DNA of 64,000 bases from an uncultured Eubacteriales bacterium (GCA_934446675.1 CAKSEL010000013.1:1-64000), one strand, 5' to 3'; numbered from the stretch's first letter, positions 1 to 9,381 are shown. Program-made: numbers and translations. The notes: generated by a model from the sequence alone, not told the origin.

Positions 1-40
1 ATATTTGGAGGATTTTTTTCACCGGTTAACCTTTTTTGAA

Positions 41-66
41 CCACGCGACTATCGCGTGGTTTTCTT
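41..66. terminator. Intrinsic terminator hairpin
   Basis: CCACGCGA and TCGCGTGG pair around a 3-nt loop and a T-rich tract follows. A run of T before the hairpin would need to be A for the other strand, so plus-strand use, for a gene left of the window, is most likely. Confidence 0.7.
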
Positions 67-71
67 TATAC

Positions 72-113
72 AAAAAACTCTGTGCGAAGTTAAATCCAAC
101 GCACAGAGTCATC
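72..113. repeat. ACTCTGTGC hairpin repeat, copy 1
   Basis: ACTCTGTGCG at 77-86 pairs with CGCACAGAGT at 100-109, flanked by runs of A and T. Nearly the same hairpin with the same flanks recurs at 12577-12610 and 13429-13461. It resembles a bidirectional terminator, but its conservation at three places marks it as a dispersed element. Confidence 0.75.
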
Positions 114-372
114 TTTTATTAAATTACCCTTTATTCTCGGTTGCCATAGCTTGCTTCGGCACCTGCTTACATCTGAGTTCGCAGTCCTGCTGTTTGACTG
201 CGAACGGTACAAGCTGGCGGCACAGAGTTGCCAACAGCTTTATTTTTATTTAAGGGCTACGAAAGTCTTTTGCTCAGCTTTTCTTCAGAAAAGCGCGTTC
301 CCCGTTTTCTTTGCAGCTTTCTTTTAAAAAAGAAAGCGCGTATTCCTGCGTACTCCTTCGTACCCCTTCGCG
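114..372 (-). repeat. Dispersed repeat family F, copy 1 (inverted relative to 42203-42395)
   Basis: This gap downstream of the AraC gene has no credible coding sequence. It contains a perfect 10-bp stem, GTTCGCAGTC with GACTGCGAAC, a CTTTCTTTT/AAAAGAAAG stem and a string of GTACGCAGGAATACGC type. Reverse complemented, the same strings occur in the same order just after murD: AGGGGTACGCAGGAATACGC-like, the CTTTCTTTT stem, CGTTCGCAGTCAAACAGCAG and CAGGTGCCGAAG. In both places the repeat begins within a few bases of a stop codon. Confidence 0.8.
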
Positions 373-375
373 TCC

Positions 376-1176
376 TTATTCGGTGCGGACGTGCAGCTTT
401 CGGTATTCGGCAGGAGTAAGAGAGCACGCCTTTTTAAAAGCGGAGCAGAAATAAGCCTGAGAACCGAAACCGCAGGAGAAAGCGACATCGGCAAGAGTAA
501 GTTCGGGCGAGAGAAGGAGAACGTCCTTCGCGTACTCGATACGTTTTTTACACACGTACTCATGGGGAGTTTCGCCGAGTGCCGAACAAAACAGCCTATG
601 CAGATATATAGGCGAAAGATTAGCCGCCTTTGCCATATCGTCAAGAGTAATATGATGAGTAAAGTTTTTATCGGCAAAATCGAGAGCCGCCATAACGCCG
701 TCAAGATTTTTTACGCTGCCGTCCGTACTGCTCTGACGTTTTGAATCGCTGCACAGTCTGTAAACAAGCTCGCATATTTTCGACGCGGCAAGAAAAGCCG
801 AATCCTCCGTTCCCGATTCACGTGCGCGTCTTACCGACATAAAAAGCTCGGCGTATTCCTTTATATAAACCCCGACGTTCAGCACATCGGGCAGCTCTTT
901 TAAGCGCGAGCATATCTCGCCGCTGTCGGGTATAAGCCAGAGATAGTGGTTTTTCATGTGCAGAAGGCTGCTTCTCATCTGTCCCGGCTTTGCCACAATG
1001 ACATTTCCGGCGTAAATCGGATATTCCCTGCCGTCTATAAAGGAGCTTTTGCCGTCCTCAGGATAAAACTCAAGCTCAAAATAGCGCACCTTTCTCGTGA
1101 CCGAACGAATCTGTCCGTGCAGCGCCGCCCTGCTGTCGAATATTCCGCAGCCGGCTATATCGGGTATGTTTATCAT
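376..1176 (-). CDS. AraC-family transcriptional regulator
   Basis: The 266-residue protein has an N-terminal cupin-like sensing region (about residues 15-150) and a C-terminal pair of helix-turn-helix motifs (about 165-262). The second contains LADVAFSCGFGSQAYFCSAF and ends TPAEYRK, typical of AraC/XylS proteins that bind promoters in response to sugars or related small molecules. An AGGG-type ribosome site precedes the ATG. It lies downstream of proS on the same strand, but the proS terminator separates them. The target and ligand cannot be read from sequence. The stop codon lies directly beside the family F repeat. Confidence 0.9.
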   Translation of the reverse strand: MINIPDIAGCGIFDSRAALHGQIRSVTRKVRYFELEFYPEDGKSSFIDGREYPIYAGNVIVAKPGQMRSSLLHMKNHYLWLIPDSGEICSRLKELPDVLNVGVYIKEYAELFMSVRRARESGTEDSAFLAASKICELVYRLCSDSKRQSSTDGSVKNLDGVMAALDFADKNFTHHITLDDMAKAANLSPIYLHRLFCSALGETPHEYVCKKRIEYAKDVLLLSPELTLADVAFSCGFGSQAYFCSAFKKACSLTPAEYRKLHVRTE

Positions 1177-1206
1177 ACTGCCCTGCCCTCTTTTCCCGTG
1201 TCAGAT

Positions 1207-1246
1207 TAAAAAAACAGGGGACTTATGCACATAAACCAAGTCCCCG
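1207..1246 (-). terminator. Terminator of proS
   Basis: On the minus strand GGGGACTT pairs with AAGTCCCC and is followed by seven T. It separates proS from the AraC regulator. Confidence 0.85.
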
Positions 1247-1271
1247 TAAATTCGCTTATTTTCAGTTTAAA

Positions 1272-2711
1272 TCAATATGCCTTGCCCCAGTAAACAAGCT
1301 TCTTCGCAGGTCTGCCGCAGCAAACGCACTTGTCCGAAAGCTGTTCCTGATCGAAAGGTATGCAGCGTGAGCCTACGCCGGTCTGAGCCTTTACGCTGTC
1401 TTCACATTCCTCGCTGCCGCACCACATTGCCTTTACGAATCCGTCGCCGTTCTTTTCAAGCGCTTGTTTGATTTCGTCTATCGTCGTGCAGGAATATGTG
1501 TGCTTTTCTCTGTTTTCGAGAGCCTTTGCATACAGTCCGTCGCGCACTTCGCCGAGTTTTTCAGCAACCGCAGCCTCGAGATTGTCAAGATCCGCCTCTG
1601 ATTTCTCAAGATTGTGTCTTGTGCAGATAACGCACTTGTTTGCCTCAATATCTCTCGGACCTATCTCTATTCTTACCGGAACGCCCTTCATTTCATATTC
1701 GGCAAACTTCCAGCCGGGGCTGTTTTCGCTGTCGTCAAGCTTAACTCTGAAGTCCTTTTCAAGTCTCTTTTTAAGCTCGTTCGCCTTTTCGAGAACGCCC
1801 TCTTTGTGCTGTGCAACCGGAACTATTACTACCTGTATCGGTGCTACTGCCGGAGGAAGAACAAGTCCGTTGTCGTCGCCGTGGGTCATGATGATCGCGC
1901 CGATAAGACGTGTCGTCGTACCCCATGAGGTCTGGTGCGGATGCACGTCAACATTGTCCTTGCTCTTGTAGGTAATGTCGAACGCCTTTGCAAATCCGTC
2001 GCCGAAATAGTGGCTCGTGCCTGCCTGGAGAGCCTTTCCGTCATGCATGAGAGCCTCGATAGCATATGTATCCTCGGCTCCGGCAAACTTATCGGACGGC
2101 GTTTTCGGTCCCTTGATTACCGGCATTGCAAGGTCGTTTTCGCATACGCTTGCATAGACGTTGAGCATACGCAGAGTTTCCTCGCGCGCCTCCTGCGCGG
2201 TTGCGTGCATTGTATGTCCCTCCTGCCAGAGAAACTCTCTTGTGCGCAGAAAAGGTCTTGTGGTCTTTTCCCATCTTACAACGCTGCACCACTGATTGTA
2301 AAGAACGGGCAGATCTCTGTAAGAATTGATTATCTTTTTGAAATGCTCGCAGAAAAGCGTTTCGGACGTGGGACGCACGCAGAGTCTTTCGGGAAGAGGC
2401 TCGTTTCCGCCGTGAGTTACCCATGCAACTTCGGGCGCAAAGCCCTCTACGTGTTCCTTTTCCTTGTTCAAGAGGCTTTCGGGAATGAACATCGGCATAT
2501 ATACGTTTTCGTGCCCGGTCTCCTTGAACTTTTTATCCATTATTTTCTGGATATTCTCCCAGATTGCGTATCCGTAAGGTCTGATTATCATGCAGCCCTT
2601 TACGCTGGAATAGTCGGTAAGATCGGCATTCTTTACTATGTCGGTATACCACTGAGCAAAATCCACGTCTCTCGGCGTTATCTGCTCAAGCTGTCTCTTG
2701 TCGTTTGCCAT
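1272..2711 (-). CDS. proS: Prolyl-tRNA synthetase, archaeal/eukaryotic-type
   Basis: This class II synthetase charges tRNA-Pro with proline. Its 479 residues match the shorter ProS type that lacks the inserted editing domain of the usual bacterial enzyme. Visible motifs are RPTSETLFCEHFKK (motif 2 region), FLRTREFLWQEGHT, and HQTSWGTTTRLIGA with MTHGDDNGL of motif 3. The C-terminus carries a CVCCG-containing zinc-like domain and ends VYWGKAY, as in this subfamily. It sits 40 bp downstream of the phosphohexomutase gene and is probably co-transcribed with it. A tRNA-Pro gene lies elsewhere in this window at 40.4 kb. Confidence 0.97.
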   Translation of the reverse strand: MANDKRQLEQITPRDVDFAQWYTDIVKNADLTDYSSVKGCMIIRPYGYAIWENIQKIMDKKFKETGHENVYMPMFIPESLLNKEKEHVEGFAPEVAWVTHGGNEPLPERLCVRPTSETLFCEHFKKIINSYRDLPVLYNQWCSVVRWEKTTRPFLRTREFLWQEGHTMHATAQEAREETLRMLNVYASVCENDLAMPVIKGPKTPSDKFAGAEDTYAIEALMHDGKALQAGTSHYFGDGFAKAFDITYKSKDNVDVHPHQTSWGTTTRLIGAIIMTHGDDNGLVLPPAVAPIQVVIVPVAQHKEGVLEKANELKKRLEKDFRVKLDDSENSPGWKFAEYEMKGVPVRIEIGPRDIEANKCVICTRHNLEKSEADLDNLEAAVAEKLGEVRDGLYAKALENREKHTYSCTTIDEIKQALEKNGDGFVKAMWCGSEECEDSVKAQTGVGSRCIPFDQEQLSDKCVCCGRPAKKLVYWGKAY

Positions 2712-2751
2712 TTTTGTTTATTTCCTTTCAAATTTCAATTTTCTTCTTTGA

Positions 2752-4473
2752 TTACTCTCCTATGAGCTTTGCCATATCCGCCTTATATGCGTCTACCTTT
2801 TCGGCTGCCGCCTCTTTTGTCTTATCCGAAACGAGGTAATAAAGCTTTACCTTGGGTTCCGTACCCGACGGACGCACGACGACATTATCTCCGCCGGCAA
2901 GGAAGAACGAAAGCACATTTGATTCGGGAAGTCCCGTCGGTCTTGACGCGCCGTCATGAGAGGTAAACGTGCCTTTAAGATAATCGCCGAACATTACGAC
3001 CTTTTTGCCTGCAATATATTCCGGCGGATTTTCGCGAAGTCCGTTCATGAGCTTGCTCATCTTGCCTGCACCCTCTGTTCCGGGGAACGAGAAGTTATCC
3101 ACGCCCTCGATATAGTAGCCGTATTTTTCAAATATTCCGCACAGAACGTCATAAAGCGTCTTGCCCTGCTTTGCGTAATAAGCCGCCATTTCGGTAATAA
3201 GCAGCGACGCGCAGACAGCGTCCTTATCGCGCGCATAGGTTCCGGGAAGATAGCCGTAGCTTTCCTCAAAACCGAAGATATAGGTAAATTCATGTGTCTT
3301 TTCAAACTCTGTCATCTTTTCGCCGATAAACTTAAAGCCCGTAAGAACGTTTATAACCTCAACGCCGTTGGCATGGCATACGGCGTCTGCAAGTCTTGTG
3401 CTTACTATCGACTTAATTACGCACGCGTTCTCCGGAAGCTTACCCGAAAGACGTCTTGCCTCGATTATATAGTTTATAAGCATTACGCCTATCTGATTTC
3501 CGGTAAGCGGCATAAATTCTCCGTCTGACGTGCGGATTATAACGCCTGCTCTGTCGGCGTCGGGGTCAGAGCCTATGATGAGATCGCAGTTCTGTTCTTT
3601 TGCAATGTCGATTGCAAGATAAAATCCCTCTTTATTTTCGGGGTTGGGGCTTTTTACCGTCGGGAAATTACCGTCGGGTATCATCTGTTCCTTAACGCAG
3701 AAAAGCTGCTTTATTCCCGCGCGCTTTAACACTTCGGGTATAAGCTTTGCGCCGGTGCCGTGGAAAGGAGTATAAACGACCTTAAATGTATCAGCCACAA
3801 GCGGAACTGCGTCGGGACGGATTCTCTGTTCAAGCACGGTTTCCATATAAGCTTCATCAAGCTTTTCGCCGATTATCTCAATACTTCCGTTCTTTACGCC
3901 CTCGTCAAAGCTCTTTCTCTTTGCGCCCGAAAGCACGTCTACGCTTTCTATTGCATCAAGCACGACAGATGCCTGTTCAGGGCCTATCTGTGCGCCGTCA
4001 GACCAGTATGCCTTATATCCGTTATATTCTTTTGGGTTATGCGACGCGGTTATATTGATACCGGAGATTGCGCCGATCTTACGGAGAGTATACGAGAGTT
4101 CGGGAGTCGGACGCGGTGCGTCGAAAAGAAAGACCTTTATTCCGTTTGCGTACAGAACCTCGGCGCAGACCTTTGCGAAAACGTCTGACTTTATTCTTGT
4201 ATCGGTAGCTATTACAACGCCCTTGCTCTGAGCTTTTTCCTTGATTATAAGCTCGGAAAGTCCCTGTGTTGCCTGAGCAACGGTATATATATTCATTCCG
4301 TTGATACCGGCTCTTATGATTCCGCGAAGTCCTGCCGTACCGAAAGCAAGCGGCACGCTGAAACGCTCTTTTATTTCTTTATCGTTAACCTTGATTTCTT
4401 CAAGTTCCGCTTTAAGTTCGGAATCAAGTTCCGGGTAATTCAGCCATCTTTCATATTCCTTTACATAATCCAT
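2752..4473 (-). CDS. pgcA: Alpha-phosphoglucomutase / phosphomannomutase
   Basis: The 573-residue alpha-D-phosphohexomutase interconverts hexose 1- and 6-phosphates. The phosphoserine loop TASHNPKEYNGYK is near residue 144, the magnesium loop GSDPDADRAG near 304, the sugar-binding GFEESYGY near 400, and the phosphate-binding RPSGTEPKVKLYY near the C-terminus. Length and motifs fit the Bacillus PgcA type that supplies glucose 1-phosphate for cell-envelope glycans. This differs from the GlmM-type mutase at 43.8 kb. Strict sugar preference (glucose or mannose) cannot be decided here. Confidence 0.93.
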   Translation of the reverse strand: MDYVKEYERWLNYPELDSELKAELEEIKVNDKEIKERFSVPLAFGTAGLRGIIRAGINGMNIYTVAQATQGLSELIIKEKAQSKGVVIATDTRIKSDVFAKVCAEVLYANGIKVFLFDAPRPTPELSYTLRKIGAISGINITASHNPKEYNGYKAYWSDGAQIGPEQASVVLDAIESVDVLSGAKRKSFDEGVKNGSIEIIGEKLDEAYMETVLEQRIRPDAVPLVADTFKVVYTPFHGTGAKLIPEVLKRAGIKQLFCVKEQMIPDGNFPTVKSPNPENKEGFYLAIDIAKEQNCDLIIGSDPDADRAGVIIRTSDGEFMPLTGNQIGVMLINYIIEARRLSGKLPENACVIKSIVSTRLADAVCHANGVEVINVLTGFKFIGEKMTEFEKTHEFTYIFGFEESYGYLPGTYARDKDAVCASLLITEMAAYYAKQGKTLYDVLCGIFEKYGYYIEGVDNFSFPGTEGAGKMSKLMNGLRENPPEYIAGKKVVMFGDYLKGTFTSHDGASRPTGLPESNVLSFFLAGGDNVVVRPSGTEPKVKLYYLVSDKTKEAAAEKVDAYKADMAKLIGE

Positions 4474-4540
4474 ATATACTTACCTCTTTTCCATGGCGAA
4501 TGTATGTCGGTTTACTGATTTTTATGCTTATACGCGTTTT

Positions 4541-4798
4541 TTACGCCTGTTTTTCTTCAAGCTGACGGATTGCTTTTGCAAGCTGATCGGGACATGAAGT
4601 GCCTTTCATTCCGCACTGTATTCCGGAAAGGCGTTTTACTGCTTCATTTGCGTCCATTCCGACGACAAGGCTTGAAATTCCCTTTGTATTTCCGTTACAG
4701 CCTCCGTCGAATTTTACGCTTTTTATTTTTCCGTCCTCTATTTCAAGGTCTATTGCGCGCGAACAGGTTCCTTTTGTAGTGTAATGAAGTTTCGGCAC
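4541..4798 (-). CDS. TSCPD-domain small cysteine protein (TIGR03905-like)
   Basis: An 85-residue protein with conserved cysteines in KGTCSRAI, FDGGCNGN, GIQCGMKG and TSCPDQLA. The pattern matches the stand-alone four-cysteine TSCPD family related to the C-terminal tail of class II ribonucleotide reductases, where the cysteines may bind metal or shuttle electrons. The cellular role of the free form is not known to me. It lies upstream of the mutase gene on the same strand and could head that operon. The mosaic repeat begins about 50 bp upstream of its start. Confidence 0.85.
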   Translation of the reverse strand: MPKLHYTTKGTCSRAIDLEIEDGKIKSVKFDGGCNGNTKGISSLVVGMDANEAVKRLSGIQCGMKGTSCPDQLAKAIRQLEEKQA

Positions 4799-4845
4799 GG
4801 TAAAATTCCTCTTTTCCTCTTTTTTCTTATCTACATTTTTTGGTT

Positions 4846-5700
4846 GCTTTGCGTTTGGCTGAGTGTTGCTTATTTTGGGCTAAAAAGGATTATCCACTTC
4901 TATGTGCAACTCTATTCTCCAACTTTTCGGAATCGAAAAGATTGCACTCTAAAGAGCGTAAACAAAAGATTTTCGCGGCTCAAACGCTGCCGCGAAAGCG
5001 TGGCTTTCTATCCACACATCAAACTATCGTCGGCAAAGCTCTTGCATGCCTCCGAAATTCTCTATCTTCGCTCGCAGACGCTCCGCGCTGCTCGATATGG
5101 GGGTTCTGTACGAAGTCAAACCCGATTTGGCACAAGTGTTACTTTTTATATACTCAGACAGTCAACAGGACTTACTTTTCTGCCCAGCTTGCCTACGGCA
5201 AGATGACTTTTACGAATGTTAGTTTTATGTTTGGTAAGATAAACGTGCAGTTTTATGCTGAATTACACTAACTCGCACTGACCTGCACTTACAAAGACGT
5301 GACATGACACAAAATCCGCATTATGTCAACCGTGCTTCACTTAGAAACCAGCCCCATCGAGCAGTGCGGAGCATCTGCGAGCGATTTCGCGGCACAGTTT
5401 CAGGGACAATGCGAAACGAGGATTTTTGAGCTTTCGGAGGCGTACTTTGTTATGGTAGGCGTTTACACTCTTTAGAGTGAAATCCTCCACGTAGCCGCGC
5501 TTTCGCTGCGGCGTTTGAGCGGCGAAAATCTTTTGGCGACTTTTTCGATTCCGAAAAGTCGGAGAATAGAGCTGCACATGGGAGTGGATTATCTTTTTTC
5601 GCCCAAAATAAGCAACACTCAGCCAAACGCAAAGCATCTTTTTCGCTTTTCGATTCCGAAAAGCGGGTGTACATAACTGCACTCAGTTAAGAATTTAACT
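4846..5700 (-). repeat. Mosaic intergenic repeat, copy R2 (D arm then A arm)
   Basis: No credible gene is present here. The left part (D arm) has an outer end beginning TTTGGCTGAGTGTTGCTTA, hairpin CTTTTCGGAATCGAAAAG at 4923-4940, an ACTCTAAAGAG-type element, a GC-rich stem GCGGCTCAAACGCTGCCGC, a run CACACATCAAACTATCGTC, GGGGTTCTGTAC, and CAGTCAACAGGACT at 5159-5172. The right part (A arm) is inverted. It holds GAAACCAGCCCC at 5344-5355, the ACTCTTTAGAGT palindrome, the GC-rich stem, two CGATTCCGAAAAG hairpins (about 5541 and 5646) and ends CTCAGCCAAACGCAAAGC, the complement of the left end. The two ends are therefore terminal inverted repeats. Confidence 0.85.
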
Positions 5701-5952
5701 TGCGCACAAACAAATGCCATAAAATCCTCAATATAAACACTTATACAAAGGTATTATACCACATAAAACCCGGAATTGGTAGACATATTTTGAATTTTTA
5801 GCATTTTTGCGCGTTTTTTTGCATAAAAAATTGCTCTTTGTCTGTCCGCAAAGCATTGTTTTCAAAAAAACGTATAGCTATTCAAAAAATAATGATATAA
5901 TTTATAATTGAATCATAATACACGGCGATAAATGCCGCGAAAGGAACATCTG

Positions 5953-6771
5953 ATGCTTTCGGATATAACATTGGGACAGTATTTTCCCGGAAATTCGGTA
6001 ATTCACAAGCTTGATCCGCGGTTTAAGCTTGTCTGCATAATTTTATACATTGTCGGAGTTTTCAGTGCGTCGAGCTTTGAGGCGCTCGCTCTTGTCATAC
6101 TCGCAACGGCGGCGGTGGTTCTGCTGTCGGGACTCGGCATAAGCACAATCGCAAGAAGCTTAAAGCCCATTGTCTTTATTCTTGCCTTTACAATGATCGC
6201 AAACATTCTCTGGACGGGCGGCGAAACTCCGCTTATCAAATTCTGGGTAATAACAATCTACCCCGAAGGAATTATTTTCGCGGTCTTTACGGCGGTCAGG
6301 ATAATCTGCCTTGTTATAGGCACGTTCGTGCTGCTTACCTATACGACATCTCCCGTAGCTCTGACAGACGCTATCGAACGGCTGCTTTCGCCGCTTAAAA
6401 AGATCGGCGTTCCCGTACATGAGTTTTCCATGATGATGACAATAGCCCTGCGCTTTATTCCGACGCTTATCGAAGAAACGCAGAAGATAATAAACGCGCA
6501 GAAGGCGCGCGGTGCGGACTTTGAATCGGGCAATCTGTTTCAGCGCGCAAAGGCTCTCGTGCCGATACTCATTCCGCTTTTTGTCTCGGCGTTCAGACGT
6601 GCGGACGAACTTGCAAGCGCGATGGAATGCCGTCTTTACCACGGCGGTGAAGGCAGAACGAGAATGAAGATAATGAAAGCCTCGACACGCGACTTTGTTT
6701 CGCTTGCGGTATTCGGGGCATTTGCGGTGCTGCTCGTATGCTCACGCATGGTATTCGGTTCGGTGATATAA
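5953..6771 (+). CDS. ecfT: ECF transporter transmembrane subunit EcfT
   Basis: A hydrophobic 272-residue protein of the CbiQ/EcfT family, the membrane scaffold that couples vitamin-binding S components to ECF ATPases. It begins LSDITLGQYFPGNSVIHKLD and has the coupling motif QKARGADFESGN and a later AMECRLYHGG, the place of the second Ala-Arg-Gly-type motif. The ATG at 5953 is chosen because AAAGGA lies 7 bases upstream; an in-frame ATG at 5932 has no site. In related bacteria ecfT usually follows ecfA1 and ecfA2. Here no ATPase gene is adjacent, although ecfT-truA is kept. The RibU-like S component at 24.9 kb is a likely partner. Confidence 0.93.
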   Translation: MLSDITLGQYFPGNSVIHKLDPRFKLVCIILYIVGVFSASSFEALALVILATAAVVLLSGLGISTIARSLKPIVFILAFTMIANILWTGGETPLIKFWVITIYPEGIIFAVFTAVRIICLVIGTFVLLTYTTSPVALTDAIERLLSPLKKIGVPVHEFSMMMTIALRFIPTLIEETQKIINAQKARGADFESGNLFQRAKALVPILIPLFVSAFRRADELASAMECRLYHGGEGRTRMKIMKASTRDFVSLAVFGAFAVLLVCSRMVFGSVI

Positions 6772-6772
6772 C

Positions 6773-7564
6773 ATGGAGATAAAGACGGATATACCGAACA
6801 TAGCCTTTGAAATAATGTACGACGGTTCGCGTTTCCACGGCTGGCAGGTGCAGAAAAACGCGCGCAGCGTTCAGTCGGCTTTTCAGGACGCGCTCGAAAC
6901 CGTTTTGAAATTCCGACCCGATGTATGCGGCTGTTCGCGTACCGACGCCGGAGTTCATGCAAACAGCTATGTCTGCCACATAAGCTCGCAAAACGTAAAT
7001 ATCCCTCCCCAAAAACTTTCTCAGGCGCTTAATTCCCACCTGAAGAACAGCGGCATTGCCGTAAAGAACGCGGCGTCCGTTTCGGGTGACTTTCACGCAA
7101 GATATTCATGCATCGGCAAGGAATATATATATAAGATATGGAACAAGCGCTATTCCAACCCTTTTCTGTCGGACAGGGCGCTCTTTTATCCGATAAAGAC
7201 GGACTTTGAAAAGTACGCGTTTCTGTGCGAAGAATTCTGCGGAACGCACGATTTCCGCGCGTTTATGTCAAAAGGCTCTAAAAACGAGGAAAACACGGTG
7301 AGAACCGTAAAATATTTCAACATTTCGCAGTCCGACGACGGCTGCACGGTGCTTCGCGTCTGCGCCGACGGATTTCTGTACAACATGGTGCGCATTATGA
7401 CGGGAACCTTTCTCGAACTGTGTGCAAAGGACGCAAAACCCGGAGATCTTTCGGAAATAATAAACTCCGCAGACAGAAAAAACGCCGGCGATACGGCACC
7501 GGCACACGCTCTTTATCTAAACCGTATATTTTATCCTCACAACATCTTCGACGAAAGGACGTAA
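6773..7564 (+). CDS. truA: tRNA pseudouridine synthase A
   Basis: A 263-residue TruA that converts uridines 38-40 of tRNA anticodon arms to pseudouridine. The catalytic aspartate sits in GCSRTDAGVHA (about residues 44-54), and the family signature HDFRAFMSKGS and the C-terminal FLYNMVRIMTGTF are present. The ATG starts one base after the ecfT stop, so translation is probably coupled. Confidence 0.97.
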   Translation: MEIKTDIPNIAFEIMYDGSRFHGWQVQKNARSVQSAFQDALETVLKFRPDVCGCSRTDAGVHANSYVCHISSQNVNIPPQKLSQALNSHLKNSGIAVKNAASVSGDFHARYSCIGKEYIYKIWNKRYSNPFLSDRALFYPIKTDFEKYAFLCEEFCGTHDFRAFMSKGSKNEENTVRTVKYFNISQSDDGCTVLRVCADGFLYNMVRIMTGTFLELCAKDAKPGDLSEIINSADRKNAGDTAPAHALYLNRIFYPHNIFDERT

Positions 7565-7568
7565 GCGT

Positions 7569-9254
7569 ATGCCGCAGTACATGGCTCTCTACCGAAAGTG
7601 GAGGCCGTCGGTTTTCGCCGACGTTATAGGACAGGATCACATAACAAAGGTTTTAAGAAGCGAAATTATGCAGAAAAGCGTTTCCCACGCATATTTATTC
7701 TGCGGTTCGCGCGGCACGGGAAAGACTACCTGCGCCAAAATTCTCGCAAAAGCCGTAAGCTGCGAAAATCCCGTTGACGGAGATCCCTGCGGAGTCTGCG
7801 AAAAATGCAGGGCATTTGAAAACAGCCTTGACATTGTGGAAATGGACGCTGCCAGCAACAACAGCGTAAACGACATAAGAGAGCTGCGCGACAGGATAAG
7901 CTTTATGCCTATTGAGCTTTCGAGAAAGGTATATATCATAGACGAGGTTCATATGCTGTCTGTGTCGGCGTTCAACGCGCTGTTGAAAACTCTCGAAGAA
8001 CCTCCGGCTCACGTCATGTTCATACTGGCGACGACGGAGCTTAACAAGATCCCCGCGACAATTCTTTCGCGCTGCAAGCGTTTTGACTTCCACAGGATAA
8101 GTCCCGAGGACATGATGCCGCGGCTGCGCACGATTTCTGACAGCGAAAACATAGGCATTGACGACGCGGCGCTCGGTCTTATAGCCCGTCTTGCAACGGG
8201 TGCCATGAGAGACGCTCTGAGTATGCTTGAATTATTTGTCGGACAGCAGAACATCGACCGCGAAAAGGCGGCTTCAATGCTCGGCGTTATAGGAAACGCA
8301 ACGGTTCTGTCGCTTTTGCAGAGCATTGCTGACAAGGACGCGGCGTCTGCTCTCGAAACCGTCGAACAGGCGTACAAGACAAGCAAGGACATGAGCGTGC
8401 TTTGCACCGAACTCGGAGGTATGTTCAGAAATCTGCTTGTTATGAAATATGCAAGCTCTCACGTATCCTCGCTTATCGACGAGGGTGCGGACGTTATAGA
8501 GGTGCTCAGAAACTGCGAGGACAGATTCTCCTCCGAAAGGCTGCTTTACTGCACGGAGGTCGTCGAGGACACGCAGAACAAGCTTTCGCGAAACGCATTG
8601 TCGAGAAGAACTCTCATTGAACTTATGATAATGCGCCTCTGCGATTCAAAGCTCTCGGTTTCCCCGTCAGCTTTACTTGAAAGGGTAAGCGCACTCGAAA
8701 GCGGTGCGGTGAGAATATCCGGCGCAGCCGTTTCAAAACCCGTATCAAGACAAAGTTCAGCCGGTGCCGTTTCATCAAAACCGCAGAACACCGAAAGTGC
8801 GGACGGTACCGACGTACAGCCCGAAACCGTATTTCCCGACGGCTCGCCCATACCCGAACCCCCGTCACAGGATTTCGGTGAAGATCCGGCACTTTCCGGC
8901 GCAGGTAATATTACTGAAAAGGAAAATGCCGCAGCCGGCGCAAAAACCCGGAATTCAGTTTCTTCCGACGCTCCCGGAAAGCCCATGACAGCCTACGCCG
9001 AGGTGCTTGAGGACATCAAAGCCAAGGACATGATGCTGTATTCTCTCATCTCGTCCGGGCGCGCATATATAAAGGACGACACAATGACGCTGAATGTGTC
9101 GAAAATTGCAAAATTCATGGTGAATTCCGATCCCAAGTACAAAACTCTCATAGAAGAGCTTTCTTCGGCAAAGCTGGGATACGCCGTAAATCTCGTACTC
9201 GGCGAGCTTACAAAGGCAGAGGAACAGCCTGCCGACGATCTCGGCGGATTTTGA
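7569..9254 (+). CDS. dnaX: DNA polymerase III subunit gamma/tau
   Basis: The clamp-loader ATPase of the replicase, 561 residues. The Walker A loop is GSRGTGKTT near residue 45, the zinc module CENPVDGDPCGVCEKC follows, Walker B is IIDEVHML, the SRC arginine-finger segment is ATILSRCKRF, and the lid has GAMRDALSMLELF. A low-complexity linker (about 380-470) leads to a short C-terminal domain. The start lies 4 bases after truA, making a three-gene operon. recR, often next to dnaX, is 12 kb away here. Confidence 0.96.
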   Translation: MPQYMALYRKWRPSVFADVIGQDHITKVLRSEIMQKSVSHAYLFCGSRGTGKTTCAKILAKAVSCENPVDGDPCGVCEKCRAFENSLDIVEMDAASNNSVNDIRELRDRISFMPIELSRKVYIIDEVHMLSVSAFNALLKTLEEPPAHVMFILATTELNKIPATILSRCKRFDFHRISPEDMMPRLRTISDSENIGIDDAALGLIARLATGAMRDALSMLELFVGQQNIDREKAASMLGVIGNATVLSLLQSIADKDAASALETVEQAYKTSKDMSVLCTELGGMFRNLLVMKYASSHVSSLIDEGADVIEVLRNCEDRFSSERLLYCTEVVEDTQNKLSRNALSRRTLIELMIMRLCDSKLSVSPSALLERVSALESGAVRISGAAVSKPVSRQSSAGAVSSKPQNTESADGTDVQPETVFPDGSPIPEPPSQDFGEDPALSGAGNITEKENAAAGAKTRNSVSSDAPGKPMTAYAEVLEDIKAKDMMLYSLISSGRAYIKDDTMTLNVSKIAKFMVNSDPKYKTLIEELSSAKLGYAVNLVLGELTKAEEQPADDLGGF

Positions 9255-9307
9255 TTTGTAATGCGCAGTTTTGTGTAAAATTCATCTTGTTTAGCACAGC
9301 ACTGCTA

Positions 9308-9336
9308 TTGACATATACTTTAAAGAGTTGTATAAT
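9308..9336 (+). promoter_or_regulatory. Sigma-A promoter of serC-serA
   Basis: TTGACA at 9308-9313 and TATAAT at 9331-9336 with a 17-bp spacer, a full consensus match. A GGAGG site then stands 10 bases before the serC ATG. Confidence 0.9.
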
Positions 9337-9381
9337 AGCAGTATTAATAATTTCAGTCAAAGACTGTGGAGGTATTATATT

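Noticed and set aside
4846..5700. Short open frames such as those with FAAQTPPRKRG and LYSPTFRNRK strings in the repeat regions
   Set aside because: The same strings appear in all frames and both strands of every repeat copy; they translate the shared stem-loop DNA, lack ribosome sites and have no protein-like conservation.
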